Shown here: piece after piece, positions 1 to 10,100 of the stretch
Numbering within the stretch: position 1 is the stretch's first letter
Layout of the letters: each line of letters begins with the position of its first letter
Assembly (NCBI RefSeq): GCF_900142655.1
Contig: NZ_FRBQ01000006.1
Span: 172,988-236,987 of the forward strand
Direction of reading: 5' to 3'
Length of the DNA stretch: 64,000 bases
DNA from: Phytopseudomonas punonensis
Lineage (GTDB): Bacteria > Pseudomonadota > Gammaproteobacteria > Pseudomonadales > Pseudomonadaceae
Translations under genes and position numbers: made by a program
Notes under the pieces: model-generated
Seen by the model: the letters and a program-made list of their open reading frames with translations, nothing else
Databases searched by the model: none
Told to the model about the DNA's origin: nothing

Positions 1-187
1 CGCGGCGAGTCAAATGCTCTGCGTCGTTTCGGTGCGGGTGTTTCCAAATGACTCGTTTTGGGGCTTTCTCGATCTTGCGTTTTCGAGACGCGATGCGCAG
101 ATACCCACGGGCAGCGGTTCCTGGTGGGTCGTTCAACAACCGGCGTATTTCTTGCTTTCAGACATAAATTGTCACCAAGGAGGCGCC

Positions 188-1279
188 ATGAGCTCCGTTT
201 TCGTCCAGCCCGACCTTTCTGCCGGTTTGTCTTTTACAGCTGGCGGGCCAAGCAACAATGGCGTATTGGCTGCAGCAGCCAGTGGCCTGTGCGGCTTTAT
301 CGAAAAGCATGGCGGCGATCCGGATCGTGTTCTTGGCGTTTCCGGCATCGATCCCGAATCCCTGCGCCACCCTACGTTGAGCCTGGCCTTGCCCAATTAC
401 TGCCAGGTGCTGGAGGAGGCGTCGCGCCAATCGGGCTGCGACAACTTCGGGCTGTACTACGGTCAGCAGTTCAAACCGCAAGCCTTGGGGCTGCTCGGTT
501 ATATCGGCCTGTGTTCGGCAACCGTCGAGCAGGCACTGATCAACTTCGCCCGCGCCTTTCCGTTGCACCAGCGCAACAGCCTGATCCGCCTGGTGGACGA
601 GGGCGAGTGCTACCGCTTCGACTATCAGGTGCGCCACGGAGCGATCCTCTGCCGCCGCCAGGACGCCGAGTTGACCCTGGGCATGGCACTCAATCTAGTG
701 CGCCATGTGCTCGGCCCGCAGTGGGCACCGCGCGCGGTGCACTTTGAACACCCACGCCCCGAGCACTGGCACGAGCACTGCAAAGTCTTCGATGCACCGG
801 TGTACTTCGAGCAGCCGTTCAATTCTCTGGTCATCCCCAAACGCGGCCTGGACCGCGCCATGCCCCAGGGCGACCCCATACTGCTGCTGGTGATGCAGGA
901 CTCGCTCAGCCAACTCAGCAACCTCAGCGGGCGCGGTGCGCGTGACCTGGCCGATGACGTGCGCGAGCAGATTCGCCAGCAATTGCTGATGGGCGAGCCG
1001 GTACTGGAAGTGGCCGCCGAACAACTGGGCATGAGTAGCTGGTCGTTGCAGCGCCGCTTGCGCGACCTGGGCCTGACTTTCTCCACGATGGTCGACAAAG
1101 TGCGCTGCGAACTCGCCACCCACTACCTGCGCCAGCACCAATTGCCCATCTCCAACCTGGCGCCGCTGCTCGGCTACTCGGAAGTCAGCGCCTTCTCCCG
1201 CGCCTTCCGCCGCTGGTTCGGGGTCAGCCCACGGCAATGGCGACATGAGAGTGATGGGGTAGGTGGGCGTCGTCACTGA
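188..1279 (+). CDS. AraC-family transcriptional regulator
   Basis: Predicted DNA-binding regulator of 363 aa. The first two thirds resemble the arabinose-binding-like domain typical of OruR/ArgR-type AraC members. The last ~100 residues form the paired helix-turn-helix, with the second helix region GYSEVSAFSRAFRRWFGVSP characteristic of the family. The start at 188 is chosen because AAGGAGG lies a few bases upstream; the reading frame stays open further 5' but without a comparable ribosome site. The gene stands alone, so its target cannot be inferred from neighbours. A short inverted repeat (CGAGTCA...TGACTCG, about 6-56) lies upstream and could be part of its control region. Family assignment is firm; effector unknown. 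Confidence 0.9.
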   Translation: MSSVFVQPDLSAGLSFTAGGPSNNGVLAAAASGLCGFIEKHGGDPDRVLGVSGIDPESLRHPTLSLALPNYCQVLEEASRQSGCDNFGLYYGQQFKPQALGLLGYIGLCSATVEQALINFARAFPLHQRNSLIRLVDEGECYRFDYQVRHGAILCRRQDAELTLGMALNLVRHVLGPQWAPRAVHFEHPRPEHWHEHCKVFDAPVYFEQPFNSLVIPKRGLDRAMPQGDPILLLVMQDSLSQLSNLSGRGARDLADDVREQIRQQLLMGEPVLEVAAEQLGMSSWSLQRRLRDLGLTFSTMVDKVRCELATHYLRQHQLPISNLAPLLGYSEVSAFSRAFRRWFGVSPRQWRHESDGVGGRRH

Positions 1280-1326
1280 GTGACTGGCTGTGTAGCCCTC
1301 CGATGGGCATCGTGTAAAAGAGCTGG

Positions 1327-1360
1327 ATTGGTTTTGGCAGCTATCAGCCAGAAAACCAAT
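1327..1360. other. Stem-loop in the 1280-1589 intergenic gap
   Basis: The 310-base gap after the AraC gene holds an inverted repeat: ATTGGTTTTGGC (1327-1338) pairs with GCC...AAAACCAAT (1347-1360), with a small bulge. It has no T-tract beyond a normal stem, so it may be a weak terminator or an operator rather than a classical intrinsic terminator. I see no convincing gene in the rest of the gap; the ORF there has no ribosome site or family resemblance. Confidence 0.3.
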
Positions 1361-1589
1361 ACGCCAGCCACTCTATGGCACCCGTTCCAGGCGGTGCATC
1401 TAAACCGCTTCCCGTCCAGAACGGGGAAACGAAGTCCCCGTCCCTCGAGTCTGAAGCCCTACCAGATCAATGTCGGCAGCGAGTCTTGCCTGAGGTGCAG
1501 GGTTCGGCCGACGTTGCATGGCTTTGCTGATCGCTTTTTCGAGCGGTCGGTATCAATGCTTCTTATCTCGTCTCGCATGGAGCCTGCGT

Positions 1590-2174
1590 ATGAATATCGA
1601 TTTTAGACGTGGCGAATGGCTGAATCGTCCCGCCACTTCAGAGGTTTCGGAACACAACCTGACGATAACAACCGATCAAAAAACGGATTTTTGGCGAGAG
1701 ACCCATTATGGATTTACCCGCGATACGGGGCATTTCCTGGGCATTGCCACTGCCGACGAATTCACGGCGACAATCCGCATTCAGGGCGAATTCCGTTCCT
1801 TGTACGACCAGGCAGGCCTGATGGTGCGGATCGACGAGAAACGTTGGGTAAAGACGGGGGTGGAGTTCACCGATGGGCAGGCGTTTCTAAGCACCGTCGT
1901 CACCGATGGGAAATCGGATTGGTCGGTCTCGCAGCCGTTCAAGGAATTGGAGGACTTCTATATCCGCGTCACGCTTTTCAATGGCGCGATGCGTATCCAG
2001 GCGTCCCGCGACGGCAGCTTCTGGCCGCTGCTGCGGTTGGCTCCGTTCCCGGTTGCCAATACTTACCAGGTTGGCCCCACGGCCTGTACCCCGGAACGAA
2101 GCGGGCTTGTTGTCCGCTTCTCGGAATTTGCCATTAACCCGGCCACCAGCAAAGACCTTCATGACCTGACGTAG
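1590..2174 (+). CDS. DUF1349 domain-containing protein
   Basis: Soluble 194-aa protein of the DUF1349 (concanavalin A-like, YwjE/'regulation of enolase 1') family. Family-like segments are the opening WLNRP, the DFWRETHYGFTRDTGHF stretch and the DQAGLMVRIDEKRWVKTGVE region, which in this fold make up strands of a beta-sandwich. The start at 1590 gives the usual family length; the open frame extends upstream to 1518 but the extra residues look unlike the family. No signal peptide is visible. The molecular function of the family is not established; a carbohydrate-binding-like fold is known. Monocistronic. Confidence 0.8.
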   Translation: MNIDFRRGEWLNRPATSEVSEHNLTITTDQKTDFWRETHYGFTRDTGHFLGIATADEFTATIRIQGEFRSLYDQAGLMVRIDEKRWVKTGVEFTDGQAFLSTVVTDGKSDWSVSQPFKELEDFYIRVTLFNGAMRIQASRDGSFWPLLRLAPFPVANTYQVGPTACTPERSGLVVRFSEFAINPATSKDLHDLT

Positions 2175-2251
2175 TGGGGCGCTGGCGCCGTGCGGACACC
2201 GCGACCCTTCACGCATGCAAAAGGAACATATTTATTGGGGTCACTGCCCGC

Positions 2252-2277
2252 TGAATCGCCCCGGATTTGGTGGACAC
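2252..2277. mobile_element. Orphan IS3-type terminal repeat remnant
   Basis: The sequence TGAATCGCCCCGG followed by ATTTGGTGGACAC matches about 21 of 26 positions with the left end of the IS3-family element at 63651 in this same window. No transposase is nearby, so this looks like a leftover end of a lost insertion. It lies in the 287-base gap between the DUF1349 and DUF4432 genes, which otherwise shows only a short TTTCAGC/GCTGAAA hairpin near 2400. Confidence 0.4.
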
Positions 2278-2461
2278 ATTGGCAGTCTGCTTCTGGTTGA
2301 TAGGAACCTGTTGTGGACAGCAGTTGCCGTTATCAGCGCAATTACCGAGTTTGCCCGCACTCGCTGCCAAGCGCGTCGGAGTCAGGTTGGTTTTTTCAGC
2401 TTGCTGAAACGTTTCATCAAGTTTATAAAAAAACCACAAAACTCCAAGAAAGGCTGCAGTC

Positions 2462-3676
2462 ATGACCCCTATCAAATTCTTCGTTGCGCTCGGCGCATTT
2501 TCCGCTGCTTCCCACGCCATGGCCTGGGATTACGTTCTGCTCGACACCGACAAGCCCGCTCAGAACTGGCAGATCACCAGTCAGCAACTCGGCGTCAAAA
2601 CCGACAAACCCTTTAGCGTTACCCTGCGTACCTTGCACGGCGGCCGGCAGGAGGGCGTCAGCATCGTCGATATCGACAACGGCACCATGAAGCTTTCCGT
2701 GGTGCCCACGCGAGGCATGAACGTTCTGCAGGCCTCGGTCGGCGATGTACGTATGGGCTGGGACTCGCCGGTCAAGGAAGTGGTAAACCCGGCCTTCATC
2801 GAACTCAATGGCCGCGGTGGCCTTGGCTGGCTGGAAGGCTTCAACGAGCTGGTCACCCGCTGCGGCTACGAGTGGGTTGGCCATCCCGGCATGGATAACG
2901 GCGAACTACTGACCCTGCATGGCCGGGCCGCGAACATTCCGGCCAGCAAGGTCACCCTGCACATCGATGAACAGCCGCCCTACGCGATCACCTTGCGTGG
3001 CGAGCTGAAAGAGCAGGCATTCAAGAAAGTCGACTTCTCCGTGGCCACCGAGCTGGTCACTGAACCCGGCAGCGTGACCTTTGCCCTCAACGACACCCTG
3101 ACCAACAACGGTGACTACCCGAAGGAATACCAGGCGCTGTACCACAGCAACTTCAGCACGCCGTTCCTGGAGCAAGGTGCGCGTTTCGCTGCGCCCGTGA
3201 AGCAGGTATCGCCGTTCAACGACAAGGCCAAGGGCGAGCTGGCCGACTGGCAAACCTATCGCGCGCCCACCAAGGACTACGACGAAACGGTCTACAACGT
3301 GGTGCCCTACGCTGACGCCAAGGGCGACACCCTGACCGTGCTGCACAACAAGTCCGGCAGCCTGGGCGTTTCAGTCGGCTTCAATACCCAGACCCTGCCA
3401 GTGTTCTCGCTGTGGAAAAACACCGATACCCAGGGCCAGGGCTATGTCACCGGGCTGGAGCCCGGCACCAGTTTTTCCTACAACCGTCGTTATCAGCGCC
3501 CGCTGAACCTGGTGCCGACCATCGCGCCGAAGGAACACAAGCAGTTCCAGATCCGCTACAGCCTGCTGGCGGATAAGCCAGCGGTGGACAAGGCCTTGAA
3601 GCAGGTGAGCGAGATTCAGGATGGGCGCAAGACTGAAGTGCGACAGACGCCGCTGGTTGACCTGACCAAGGAGTGA
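2462..3676 (+). CDS. Exported DUF4432 family aldose-epimerase-like protein
   Basis: 404-aa protein with an N-terminal Sec signal peptide (about residues 1-21, ending AASHAMA). The mature part belongs to the DUF4432 family within the galactose-mutarotase-like superfamily. Supporting segments are DIDNGTMKLSVVPTRGMNV, GGLGWLEGFNELVTRCG and GLEPGTSFSYNRRYQRP. Cytosolic members are thought to bind or epimerise sugars. A periplasmic version would act on an external or envelope sugar; this is inference. A purine-rich AAAGG precedes the ATG. It is not in an obvious operon. Substrate unknown. Confidence 0.82.
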   Translation: MTPIKFFVALGAFSAASHAMAWDYVLLDTDKPAQNWQITSQQLGVKTDKPFSVTLRTLHGGRQEGVSIVDIDNGTMKLSVVPTRGMNVLQASVGDVRMGWDSPVKEVVNPAFIELNGRGGLGWLEGFNELVTRCGYEWVGHPGMDNGELLTLHGRAANIPASKVTLHIDEQPPYAITLRGELKEQAFKKVDFSVATELVTEPGSVTFALNDTLTNNGDYPKEYQALYHSNFSTPFLEQGARFAAPVKQVSPFNDKAKGELADWQTYRAPTKDYDETVYNVVPYADAKGDTLTVLHNKSGSLGVSVGFNTQTLPVFSLWKNTDTQGQGYVTGLEPGTSFSYNRRYQRPLNLVPTIAPKEHKQFQIRYSLLADKPAVDKALKQVSEIQDGRKTEVRQTPLVDLTKE

Positions 3677-3881
3677 CGCCGGCTGCAGCATTGTCGGCCG
3701 ATCTTGCAATCCTTCGGCTGGCTGTTTGCGCCTGATCCCATCCACTGTTCAAAGTCCGCCAGCGAGTGCGTGACCTTGAGCAGTCGATGGGGTGCTCGTA
3801 ATGATTCGATTACTGCCCGCTCTTGGCCGATTGCCTTAGGCTTTGGGTAGCGCGCCTCCCAGCCAATCAGCGTCCAGGGTA

Positions 3882-4532
3882 TTACTCGATCTGGCCGGCG
3901 AGCCGCATCTTCGCGGCATCAAATTCCGATGCAAGCTCGGTTAAGGGGAAGGATTGGGCGATCCAGCTATCCTCTCTACTTCGTATGTCGACAAAACCAA
4001 CCTGCATCTCAACGGCGTACTCTCCCAGAGCTTCATCAAGCAATAGATAGGATGCCTGTACGAATAGCTTGTTTTCCTGTTCGTAATCGTCGTACATGAT
4101 CACGATACCAATCTTTGCCCCATCCTTAACCAGTAAACAATTCACCTTGGAAGGGTCGAACTCGCGACCTCCAATTGAGAGCGTATGAACGGGATTTCGC
4201 CGAGGACGGTACTTAATGATATCCCAGCGCTCTAGCGTCGGCGCGGCCGCATAAAGCGTTTCAACGGCTGGGAATGCTTCCTTTAATCCATTCGCACTGA
4301 TAACGAATTCGCGCCTGCCATCTTGAGCCACTAGGCTGAATTCGAATGCCAGGTCTGCGTTAACCTGAGTCAATTGGCGGGTCAGGTCATTGAGCAAAGG
4401 GTCGGTAGGAGATGTGAAGCTGAAAAGTGCAGATTCGTTCTCAACAAACCAATTCCAGAACTGAGCTTCTTGGGTGGCGTTACCTGTTATTGGCAGAGCG
4501 CTACAAAGAAGGGTGAGTATCTTCCTTAACAC
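3882..4532 (-). CDS. Conserved hypothetical protein, possibly horizontally acquired
   Basis: 216-aa protein with a possible weak signal peptide (residues 1-19, MLRKILTLLCSALPITGNA). The mature N-terminus reads FWNWFVENESALFSF, followed by the conserved-looking REFVISANGLKEAFPAVE and WDIIKYRPRRNP stretches. I recall this pattern from uncharacterised proteins of many bacteria but cannot name a Pfam family. The gene is clearly richer in A and T than its neighbours and stands alone between the DUF4432 and SDR genes, which suggests transfer. An enzyme or immunity-type role would be speculation. Confidence 0.7.
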   Translation of the reverse strand: MLRKILTLLCSALPITGNATQEAQFWNWFVENESALFSFTSPTDPLLNDLTRQLTQVNADLAFEFSLVAQDGRREFVISANGLKEAFPAVETLYAAAPTLERWDIIKYRPRRNPVHTLSIGGREFDPSKVNCLLVKDGAKIGIVIMYDDYEQENKLFVQASYLLLDEALGEYAVEMQVGFVDIRSREDSWIAQSFPLTELASEFDAAKMRLAGQIE

Positions 4533-4810
4533 GAAATATCCTTTTCGACAGAGGCGCCCACATAGTGTGTCTTGCTGTTGGTAGCCATCTTATTGCATCA
4601 CTAGAGAATGGCGAACCAAAACACGGTGTTGAACACAGTACTACGTCGTTTTATATGCGAGCCCTAAGTATGGTTTTTGAAACGTCCAGAGTTTCGTAGA
4701 TGCTTCGCGCCTCAGGGAAACCAGCTCAGTGCGAGTGAGGCTGTTCGCTTTTGTCCGGTAGCCGCCACGCACAAGCATTGGCGTTGATCGTTATTTCTGA
4801 ATAAACCCAT

Positions 4811-5584
4811 TTACCAAACAATCGGCCGGTTATCCCACGCCCAGAAGCTCCCGCTGTCATCCGGCCCGTGTGCGCCTACCACTTCCAGAATGCGATCCGC
4901 TGAAAATGCCGGTTCGAACAACTGGCCTTCTGGCACATTCGCTTGGAAGGGTTGGGACAATTCTGTGTCGGTGGTGCCAGGGTGGATGGTCAGGACGGTG
5001 GAGGCGGGGTTCAGGCGTTTCAGTTCGATGCTGGCCGTGTGCAGCAACTGGTTGAGCGCCGCTTTGCTGGCGCGGTAGCTGTACCAGCCACCCAGGCGGT
5101 TATCGCCGATGGAGCCGACGCGCGCCGAGAGGGCGGCGAAGGTGGCGGGGTGTTTACGCAATAAAGGGAGCAGGTGCTTGAGCAGCAGAATCGGTGCGAA
5201 GGCGTTGGTCGCGAAGGTCGCCTGCAGGCCTGTCAGGGTCAGTTGCGAGAGGGCCTTTTCGGCTTTGGCACCGTCCTGATGGAGGATGCCCAGGGTGCTG
5301 ATGACCAGATGCAGGTGATTGCATTCCTGGTGTATTTCGCGAGCCAGGGCTTCGAGGGATTGCTCATCGCGGGCGTCGCAGTCGAGTCGTTCCAAGCGAT
5401 GGCCATGGCGTTCGGCAAGCTTTTCCAGCTCTACAGAAGTGCTGGCTTGTCGCGCCACCGCCCAGACCTGGGCCACGTCATCGCGTTCGAGCAGGGCGGT
5501 ACATAGCGCCAGGCCAATACCTCGGCTGGCGCCGGCTATCAGCACCTGTGCATCGCTGTTCAGTCCGGGTATCAAACGCATCAC
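4811..5584 (-). CDS. Short-chain dehydrogenase/reductase (SDR) family protein
   Basis: 257-aa NAD(P)-dependent oxidoreductase of the classical SDR type. The cofactor-binding loop AGASRGIG is at residues 17-24. The catalytic set appears to be S153, Y170 and K174 (YRASK). It resembles the C-factor/CsgA-like branch often found alone in pseudomonads. The duplicated Met at the start makes the exact first residue uncertain by one codon. The next gene downstream in the same direction is more than 800 bases away, so it is probably transcribed alone or with the glutaredoxin gene at 5696-6019, which lies 111 bases upstream on the same strand. Substrate unknown. Confidence 0.88.
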   Translation of the reverse strand: MMRLIPGLNSDAQVLIAGASRGIGLALCTALLERDDVAQVWAVARQASTSVELEKLAERHGHRLERLDCDARDEQSLEALAREIHQECNHLHLVISTLGILHQDGAKAEKALSQLTLTGLQATFATNAFAPILLLKHLLPLLRKHPATFAALSARVGSIGDNRLGGWYSYRASKAALNQLLHTASIELKRLNPASTVLTIHPGTTDTELSQPFQANVPEGQLFEPAFSADRILEVVGAHGPDDSGSFWAWDNRPIVW

Positions 5585-5695
5585 GCACCTTGAGAGGGTT
5601 GGCCGAGGTGCTTGTTATGACTGCGGAGCAAGGTGTGCCGTTCAGGTGGGCAGCGCAGCGCTGGATGACCTTTCGAGGGCAACAACCTGCCTGCC

Positions 5696-6019
5696 TCAAT
5701 ACGCCGCCAGAATCCCCTGCGGGTTGTAGCCGTGGATCACCGTGCCGTTGACCTTCAACACCGGCACACCGCGGCCGCCCAGGGCGTCGTAGGCACGGCG
5801 CGCTTCGGGGGACTTTTCGATGTCCATTTCGGTGTAGGGAATGCCGCGTTCGCCGAGAAACTCGCGGGTCTTGGCGCAGTAGCCGCACCAACTGGTGGAG
5901 TAGAGAATTACCTCACCCTGGCCGGCCACCTGCTGCGGCTTGCCGAACAGCATCGGCTCGATGCGATCCCATTGTTGCCAGGTCGCTAGTACCGCGAGAA
6001 TCAGCAAAATCCGTTTCAT
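5696..6019 (-). CDS. Membrane-anchored glutaredoxin family protein
   Basis: 107-aa thiol-disulfide exchange protein. Residues 3-14 form a hydrophobic segment that may anchor it in the inner membrane or act as a signal peptide. The glutaredoxin fold follows, with the redox pair C45-G-Y-C48 (STSWCGYC) and the cis-proline loop GRGVPVLKVNG. The C-terminal YNPQGI segment is typical of the small glutaredoxin-like proteins of pseudomonads. Likely co-transcribed with NdpA upstream (24 bases away) and possibly with the SDR gene downstream. Redox partner not evident. Confidence 0.87.
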   Translation of the reverse strand: MKRILLILAVLATWQQWDRIEPMLFGKPQQVAGQGEVILYSTSWCGYCAKTREFLGERGIPYTEMDIEKSPEARRAYDALGGRGVPVLKVNGTVIHGYNPQGILAAY

Positions 6020-6043
6020 GCTGCAGTCCTCTACTCAGGTTAG

Positions 6044-7051
6044 TCAGTCTTTACGGCGCTTCAACTGGTCGGTCAGCTGGGTGGGCAGGTTGCGAATGGT
6101 CAGGGTGTCGGAGGCTTCGTCGTACTCGATCTTGGAACCCAGCAGGTGAGCCTCGAAGCTGATCGACAGGCCTTCGGCGCGGCCGGTGAAGCGGCGGAAC
6201 TGGCTCAGGGTGCGTTTATCCGCGGGGATTTCCGGCGACAGGCCGTAATCCTTGTTGCGGATATGGTCGTAGAAGGCCTTGGGGCGCTCCTCGTCGATCA
6301 GCCCGGAGAGCTCTTCCAGGGTCATCGGCTCGCCCATCTTGGCCTGGCTGGTGGCGTAGTCGACCAGAGTATCGGTTTTCGCCCGAGCCTGTTCTTCCGG
6401 CAGGTCTTCGCTCTCGACGAAGTCGCTGAAAGCCTTGAGCAGGGTGCGGGTTTCGCTGGGCGAGTCGACGCCTTCCTGGCAGCCGATGAAGTCGCGGAAG
6501 TACTCCGAGACCTTCTTGCCGTTCTTGCCCTTGATGAACGAGATGTACTGCTTGGACTGCTTGTTGTTGCGCCATTCGCTGATGTTGATGCGCGCGGCCA
6601 GGTGCAGTTGGCCGAGGTCCAGGTGCTTGGCCGGCGTCACGTCGAGTGCGTCGTTGACTGCCACGCCTTCGCTGTGGTGCAACAGGGCGATGGCCAGGTA
6701 GTCGGTCATGCCCTGCTGGTAGTGGGCGAACAGCACGTGGCCACCGGTAGACAGGTTGGACTCTTCCATCAGTTTCTGCAGATGCTCGACGGCCTGGCGG
6801 CTGAAGGCGGTGAAATCCTCGCCGTCTTCCAGGTAGGTCTTCAGCCAGCCGCTGAACGGGTAGGCGCCGGATTCCTCGTGGAAGAAGCCCCAGGCCTTGC
6901 CCTGCTTGGCGTTGTAGCTGTCGTTGAGGTCGGCCAGCATGTTCTCGATGGCCTGGGAGGCGGCCAGTTCGCTGTCGCGGGCGTGCAGCACGGCGGGCGT
7001 GCCATCGGGCTTCTTGTCGATCAGGTGGACGATGCAGTGACGGATCGGCAT
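6044..7051 (-). CDS. yejK: Nucleoid-associated protein YejK/NdpA
   Basis: 335-aa nucleoid-associated protein. The start at 7051 gives the canonical beginning [17 protein letters not shown]; 20 further upstream codons are open but not family-like. Typical segments are the [22 protein letters not shown] region, the FGHYQQG-like [14 protein letters not shown] and the C-terminal [19 protein letters not shown]. The family binds double-stranded DNA and copurifies with the nucleoid. It is followed at 24 bases by the glutaredoxin gene. Its upstream neighbour is the divergent TPR-C39 gene, so 7052-7194 holds both promoters. Confidence 0.93.
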   Translation of the reverse strand: MPIRHCIVHLIDKKPDGTPAVLHARDSELAASQAIENMLADLNDSYNAKQGKAWGFFHEESGAYPFSGWLKTYLEDGEDFTAFSRQAVEHLQKLMEESNLSTGGHVLFAHYQQGMTDYLAIALLHHSEGVAVNDALDVTPAKHLDLGQLHLAARINISEWRNNKQSKQYISFIKGKNGKKVSEYFRDFIGCQEGVDSPSETRTLLKAFSDFVESEDLPEEQARAKTDTLVDYATSQAKMGEPMTLEELSGLIDEERPKAFYDHIRNKDYGLSPEIPADKRTLSQFRRFTGRAEGLSISFEAHLLGSKIEYDEASDTLTIRNLPTQLTDQLKRRKD

Positions 7052-7194
7052 GGGAGGTCCTTTAACAGCGAGTTGGCGGCGGCCGGTAATTGTACCCGAG
7101 CAGGCCGTCACAGGTGCAGCGTGGCGGCCTTGTCGTGAGTAACGCGCCGCAATAGAGTGCCGGCTGACACTCGATGACCAGGGAAGGGCGCTCC

Positions 7195-10100
7195 ATGTCC
7201 GTTTTCAACCCCAATGCTCAGCTTCCTTCGCCAGCGCTGCTGGAGCGCGTGGAGGCGCTGATCGACCGCGGCCTGCACCTGCAGGCCTATGCCCTGGCCA
7301 GTGAGCAGGGCGACCCGCGTTACTGGCAGGGCGCCGAGGCCATGGGCTGCATGGCGCGCCTGGCCGGGCACATCGGTGCGCCGCGGCTGGCCGACGTGCT
7401 GACCTGGCTGGCTTACCGTCGCTACCCGCAGTCGGCTCCGGCGCGTTTGCGTTTCCTGCGCATGCAGATGGCCCGGCGCGGGCATTACCGGGCCTGGCGC
7501 CTGCTGCAGGGCTTTGGCGACTGGCTGCCGACTGATACGGCGCTACGGGCCGAATGGCTGTCGTTCAAGGCCTACCTGTACGCTTCGCTGCGCGACTTCG
7601 AAACCGCCCAGGCCCTCTACGAACAGGCCTGCCAGCATGGCGACGATGACCTGTGGCTGCTGGTCGAGCGCAGTCATGGTCTGGAGCTGGAAGATCGCCG
7701 CGAAGAGGCCCTGGCGCTGTGCGAGCAGGTGTTGGCCCGGCAGCCGGACTTTCGCTCGGCGCTGACCCAGGCGGCCGGCCTGCAGCTGCAACTGGGGCAG
7801 ACCGAAGCGGCGCTGCAGCTGCTGCGCCGCGGCGCCCGGGAAATGGAGAGCGCGGCGATCTGCGCGCACCTGGTCAACCTGCTGATCGAGCGCGAAGAAC
7901 TCGACGAGGCCAGCACCTGGCTCGACCACATGCAGACGCTGCAGTGCATTGAGGAGCGCAGCTCCAGCGACTGGATCGCCGCGCGCCGCTGCGACATCGC
8001 CTGCCTGCAGGGCGATCATGCCGCCGGCCGGCAGTTGGCCGAGAAGGCCGGCGGCGGTTTCTACGAGAAGATCCAGGCGCACCTGGCCAGCCCCACCGGG
8101 CGCCGCGTGCTGCTGCCCGTGCCCTTCGTGCGCCAGCACCACATGACCTGCGTGCCGGCGACCCTGACGGCGATTTCCGATTACTGGGGCAAGAGCGTCG
8201 AGCATCTCGAGGTCGCAGAGGATATCTGCTACGACGGCACCACGCACCAGGCCGAGCGCGCCTGGGCCGAGCGCAACGGCTACCTGGCCGTGGAGTTCAC
8301 CGCGGACTGGGCCAGCAGCCGTGCGCTGCTCGACCGCGGCATTCCCTTTACCCTGACCCTGCAATACACCGGCAGCGGGCACCTGCAGGCACTGGTTGGT
8401 TACGACGAGCCGCGCGGTACGCTGCTGGTGCGTGACCCGGCGCAGCCTCACCATGGCGAGAGCCTGGCCGAGCTGCTGTTCGAGTCGCAACGCGCTTCCG
8501 GGCCGCGCGGCATGCTGCTGTTGCCGGCCGAGCAGGCAGCGCGTCTGGACGGCCTTAGCCTGCCGGACCGTGAGCTGTGGGATATCTACTACCGCTTCAC
8601 CAGCGCCCTGGAAGTGCATCGACGTGACGAGGCGCTGGCGGCCTACCAGGCCTTGCAAGCCCTGAGCCCGGAGCATCGGCTGACCTGGCAGGCGCAGCGT
8701 TCGCTGGGCTGGTACGACGGCCAGGAGCGCGAAGTGCTGCGGGGCACCGAGGCGCTGCTCGTGCAGTTTCCCGACGATGCCAACCTGATCCTCTCCAAGG
8801 CCACATCTCTTGCCCAGCTGCAGCCACGCGGCGTGCAGCTCGAGTGGCTGGGTGGGCACTGCCAGGCGCGCTGGAACGAGCCGACCATCAGCGTGCGTTA
8901 CGCCGAGCTGCTCAGCGAGGACGGCCGTTGCCACGACCAGGTGGCCGGCATTATCCAGCGGGTGCTGCTGCAGACGCCCACCCAGGCGCGGGCCTGGAAC
9001 ACCCTGGCCAGCCTGCGCTGGGGCGAAGATCGCCGCGAGGAAGCCTGCGAACTGTATCGCCTGGCGGCCTGCCTGCACGCCTCCCACGAGGGCTATGCCG
9101 TGCAGTACTTCCGCGCCCTGCGTGCGCTGGGCAGAACCGCCGAGGGCCTGCAGTTCCTCGAACGGCGCCAGGCGCGGCTGGGCCGCTTGGCGGCAGCGCC
9201 GAGCCTGACCCTCAGCGAAACCCTGGAGGAAATGCAGCGCCCCTACGAGGCACAGGCGCTGCTGGAGCAGGCACTGGCCTGGCGTCCGGCAGATGGCGAG
9301 TTGCTGCTCGGCCTGGCCGAGCACCTCGGGCGTAACGGCGATGCCCAGGGCTGCCAGGCACTGCTCACCCAGGCCGAGCCATTGTGCCGGCGAGCGGCGT
9401 GGTTGCGTGCGGCGGTGCAGGCTGGCATGCGGCGCATGGACGAGCCGCGCCAGACCCTTGCCTGGGCACGCGAGGCCGCCACGCTCGAGCCCCTGGCGGT
9501 AGGGGCGCACCGCTTGTGTGTGACGCTGCTGGAGCAGGGGGAGGGCAGTGAGGCTGCCGACGCCTATGTCGAAGCACTGGCGACCGAGTATCCGCATCAT
9601 CTGGGCATCGCCGAGCTGCAGGTCGAGCGTGCCAAGCGGCGCTCTCTGCCGGCTACCGAGCAGGCACTGCGGCGCCTGCTGGACAATCACCCGGAACACG
9701 CCTGGACGCTGCGTGAGCTGGCTGGATGCCTGGCCCGCCAGGGGCGGCGCGACGAGGCACTGGAAGTCTGCCGGCAGGCCGGGCTGGTCGATGCGCAGAA
9801 CACCTATTTCCACTCTACCCATGGTTTCGTGCTGCTGCAGGACGGCCAGCGCGAGGCCGCCCGCGACGCGTTCCAGAGGGCCCTGGGCCTGTTCGTCGAC
9901 AACGAATACGCCAGCAACATGCTGCTCGATACTTGCGAAAGCCATCAGCAGGCCGTCGACACGCTGGCGGCTATCCATGCCGAGCTGACCCGCCAGGTGA
10001 CCTTCGGTGATGGCTGGCTGGCCTATGAACAGCAGGCCCAGCGCCTGCTCGAGCCCCAGGTGCTGCTCGATCAGTTGCGCGAGGCCCTCGGCCAGCGCGA

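Noticed and set aside
1280..1606. 108-aa frame after the AraC gene
   Set aside because: No ribosome site, no protein-like composition, and it contains the hairpin and the 5' end of the DUF1349 gene.
2209..2520. 103-aa minus-strand frame over the IS remnant
   Set aside because: Runs antisense into the start of the DUF4432 gene; its C-terminal part follows the remnant IS end. More likely debris than a gene.
3677..3881. Protein-like minus-strand stretch (IGWEARYPKPKAIGQERA and on)
   Set aside because: It reads well for about 50 codons but has no start, is in a different frame from the adjacent 3882-4532 gene, and runs into the 3' end of the DUF4432 gene; it could be a remnant but the evidence is too weak to list.
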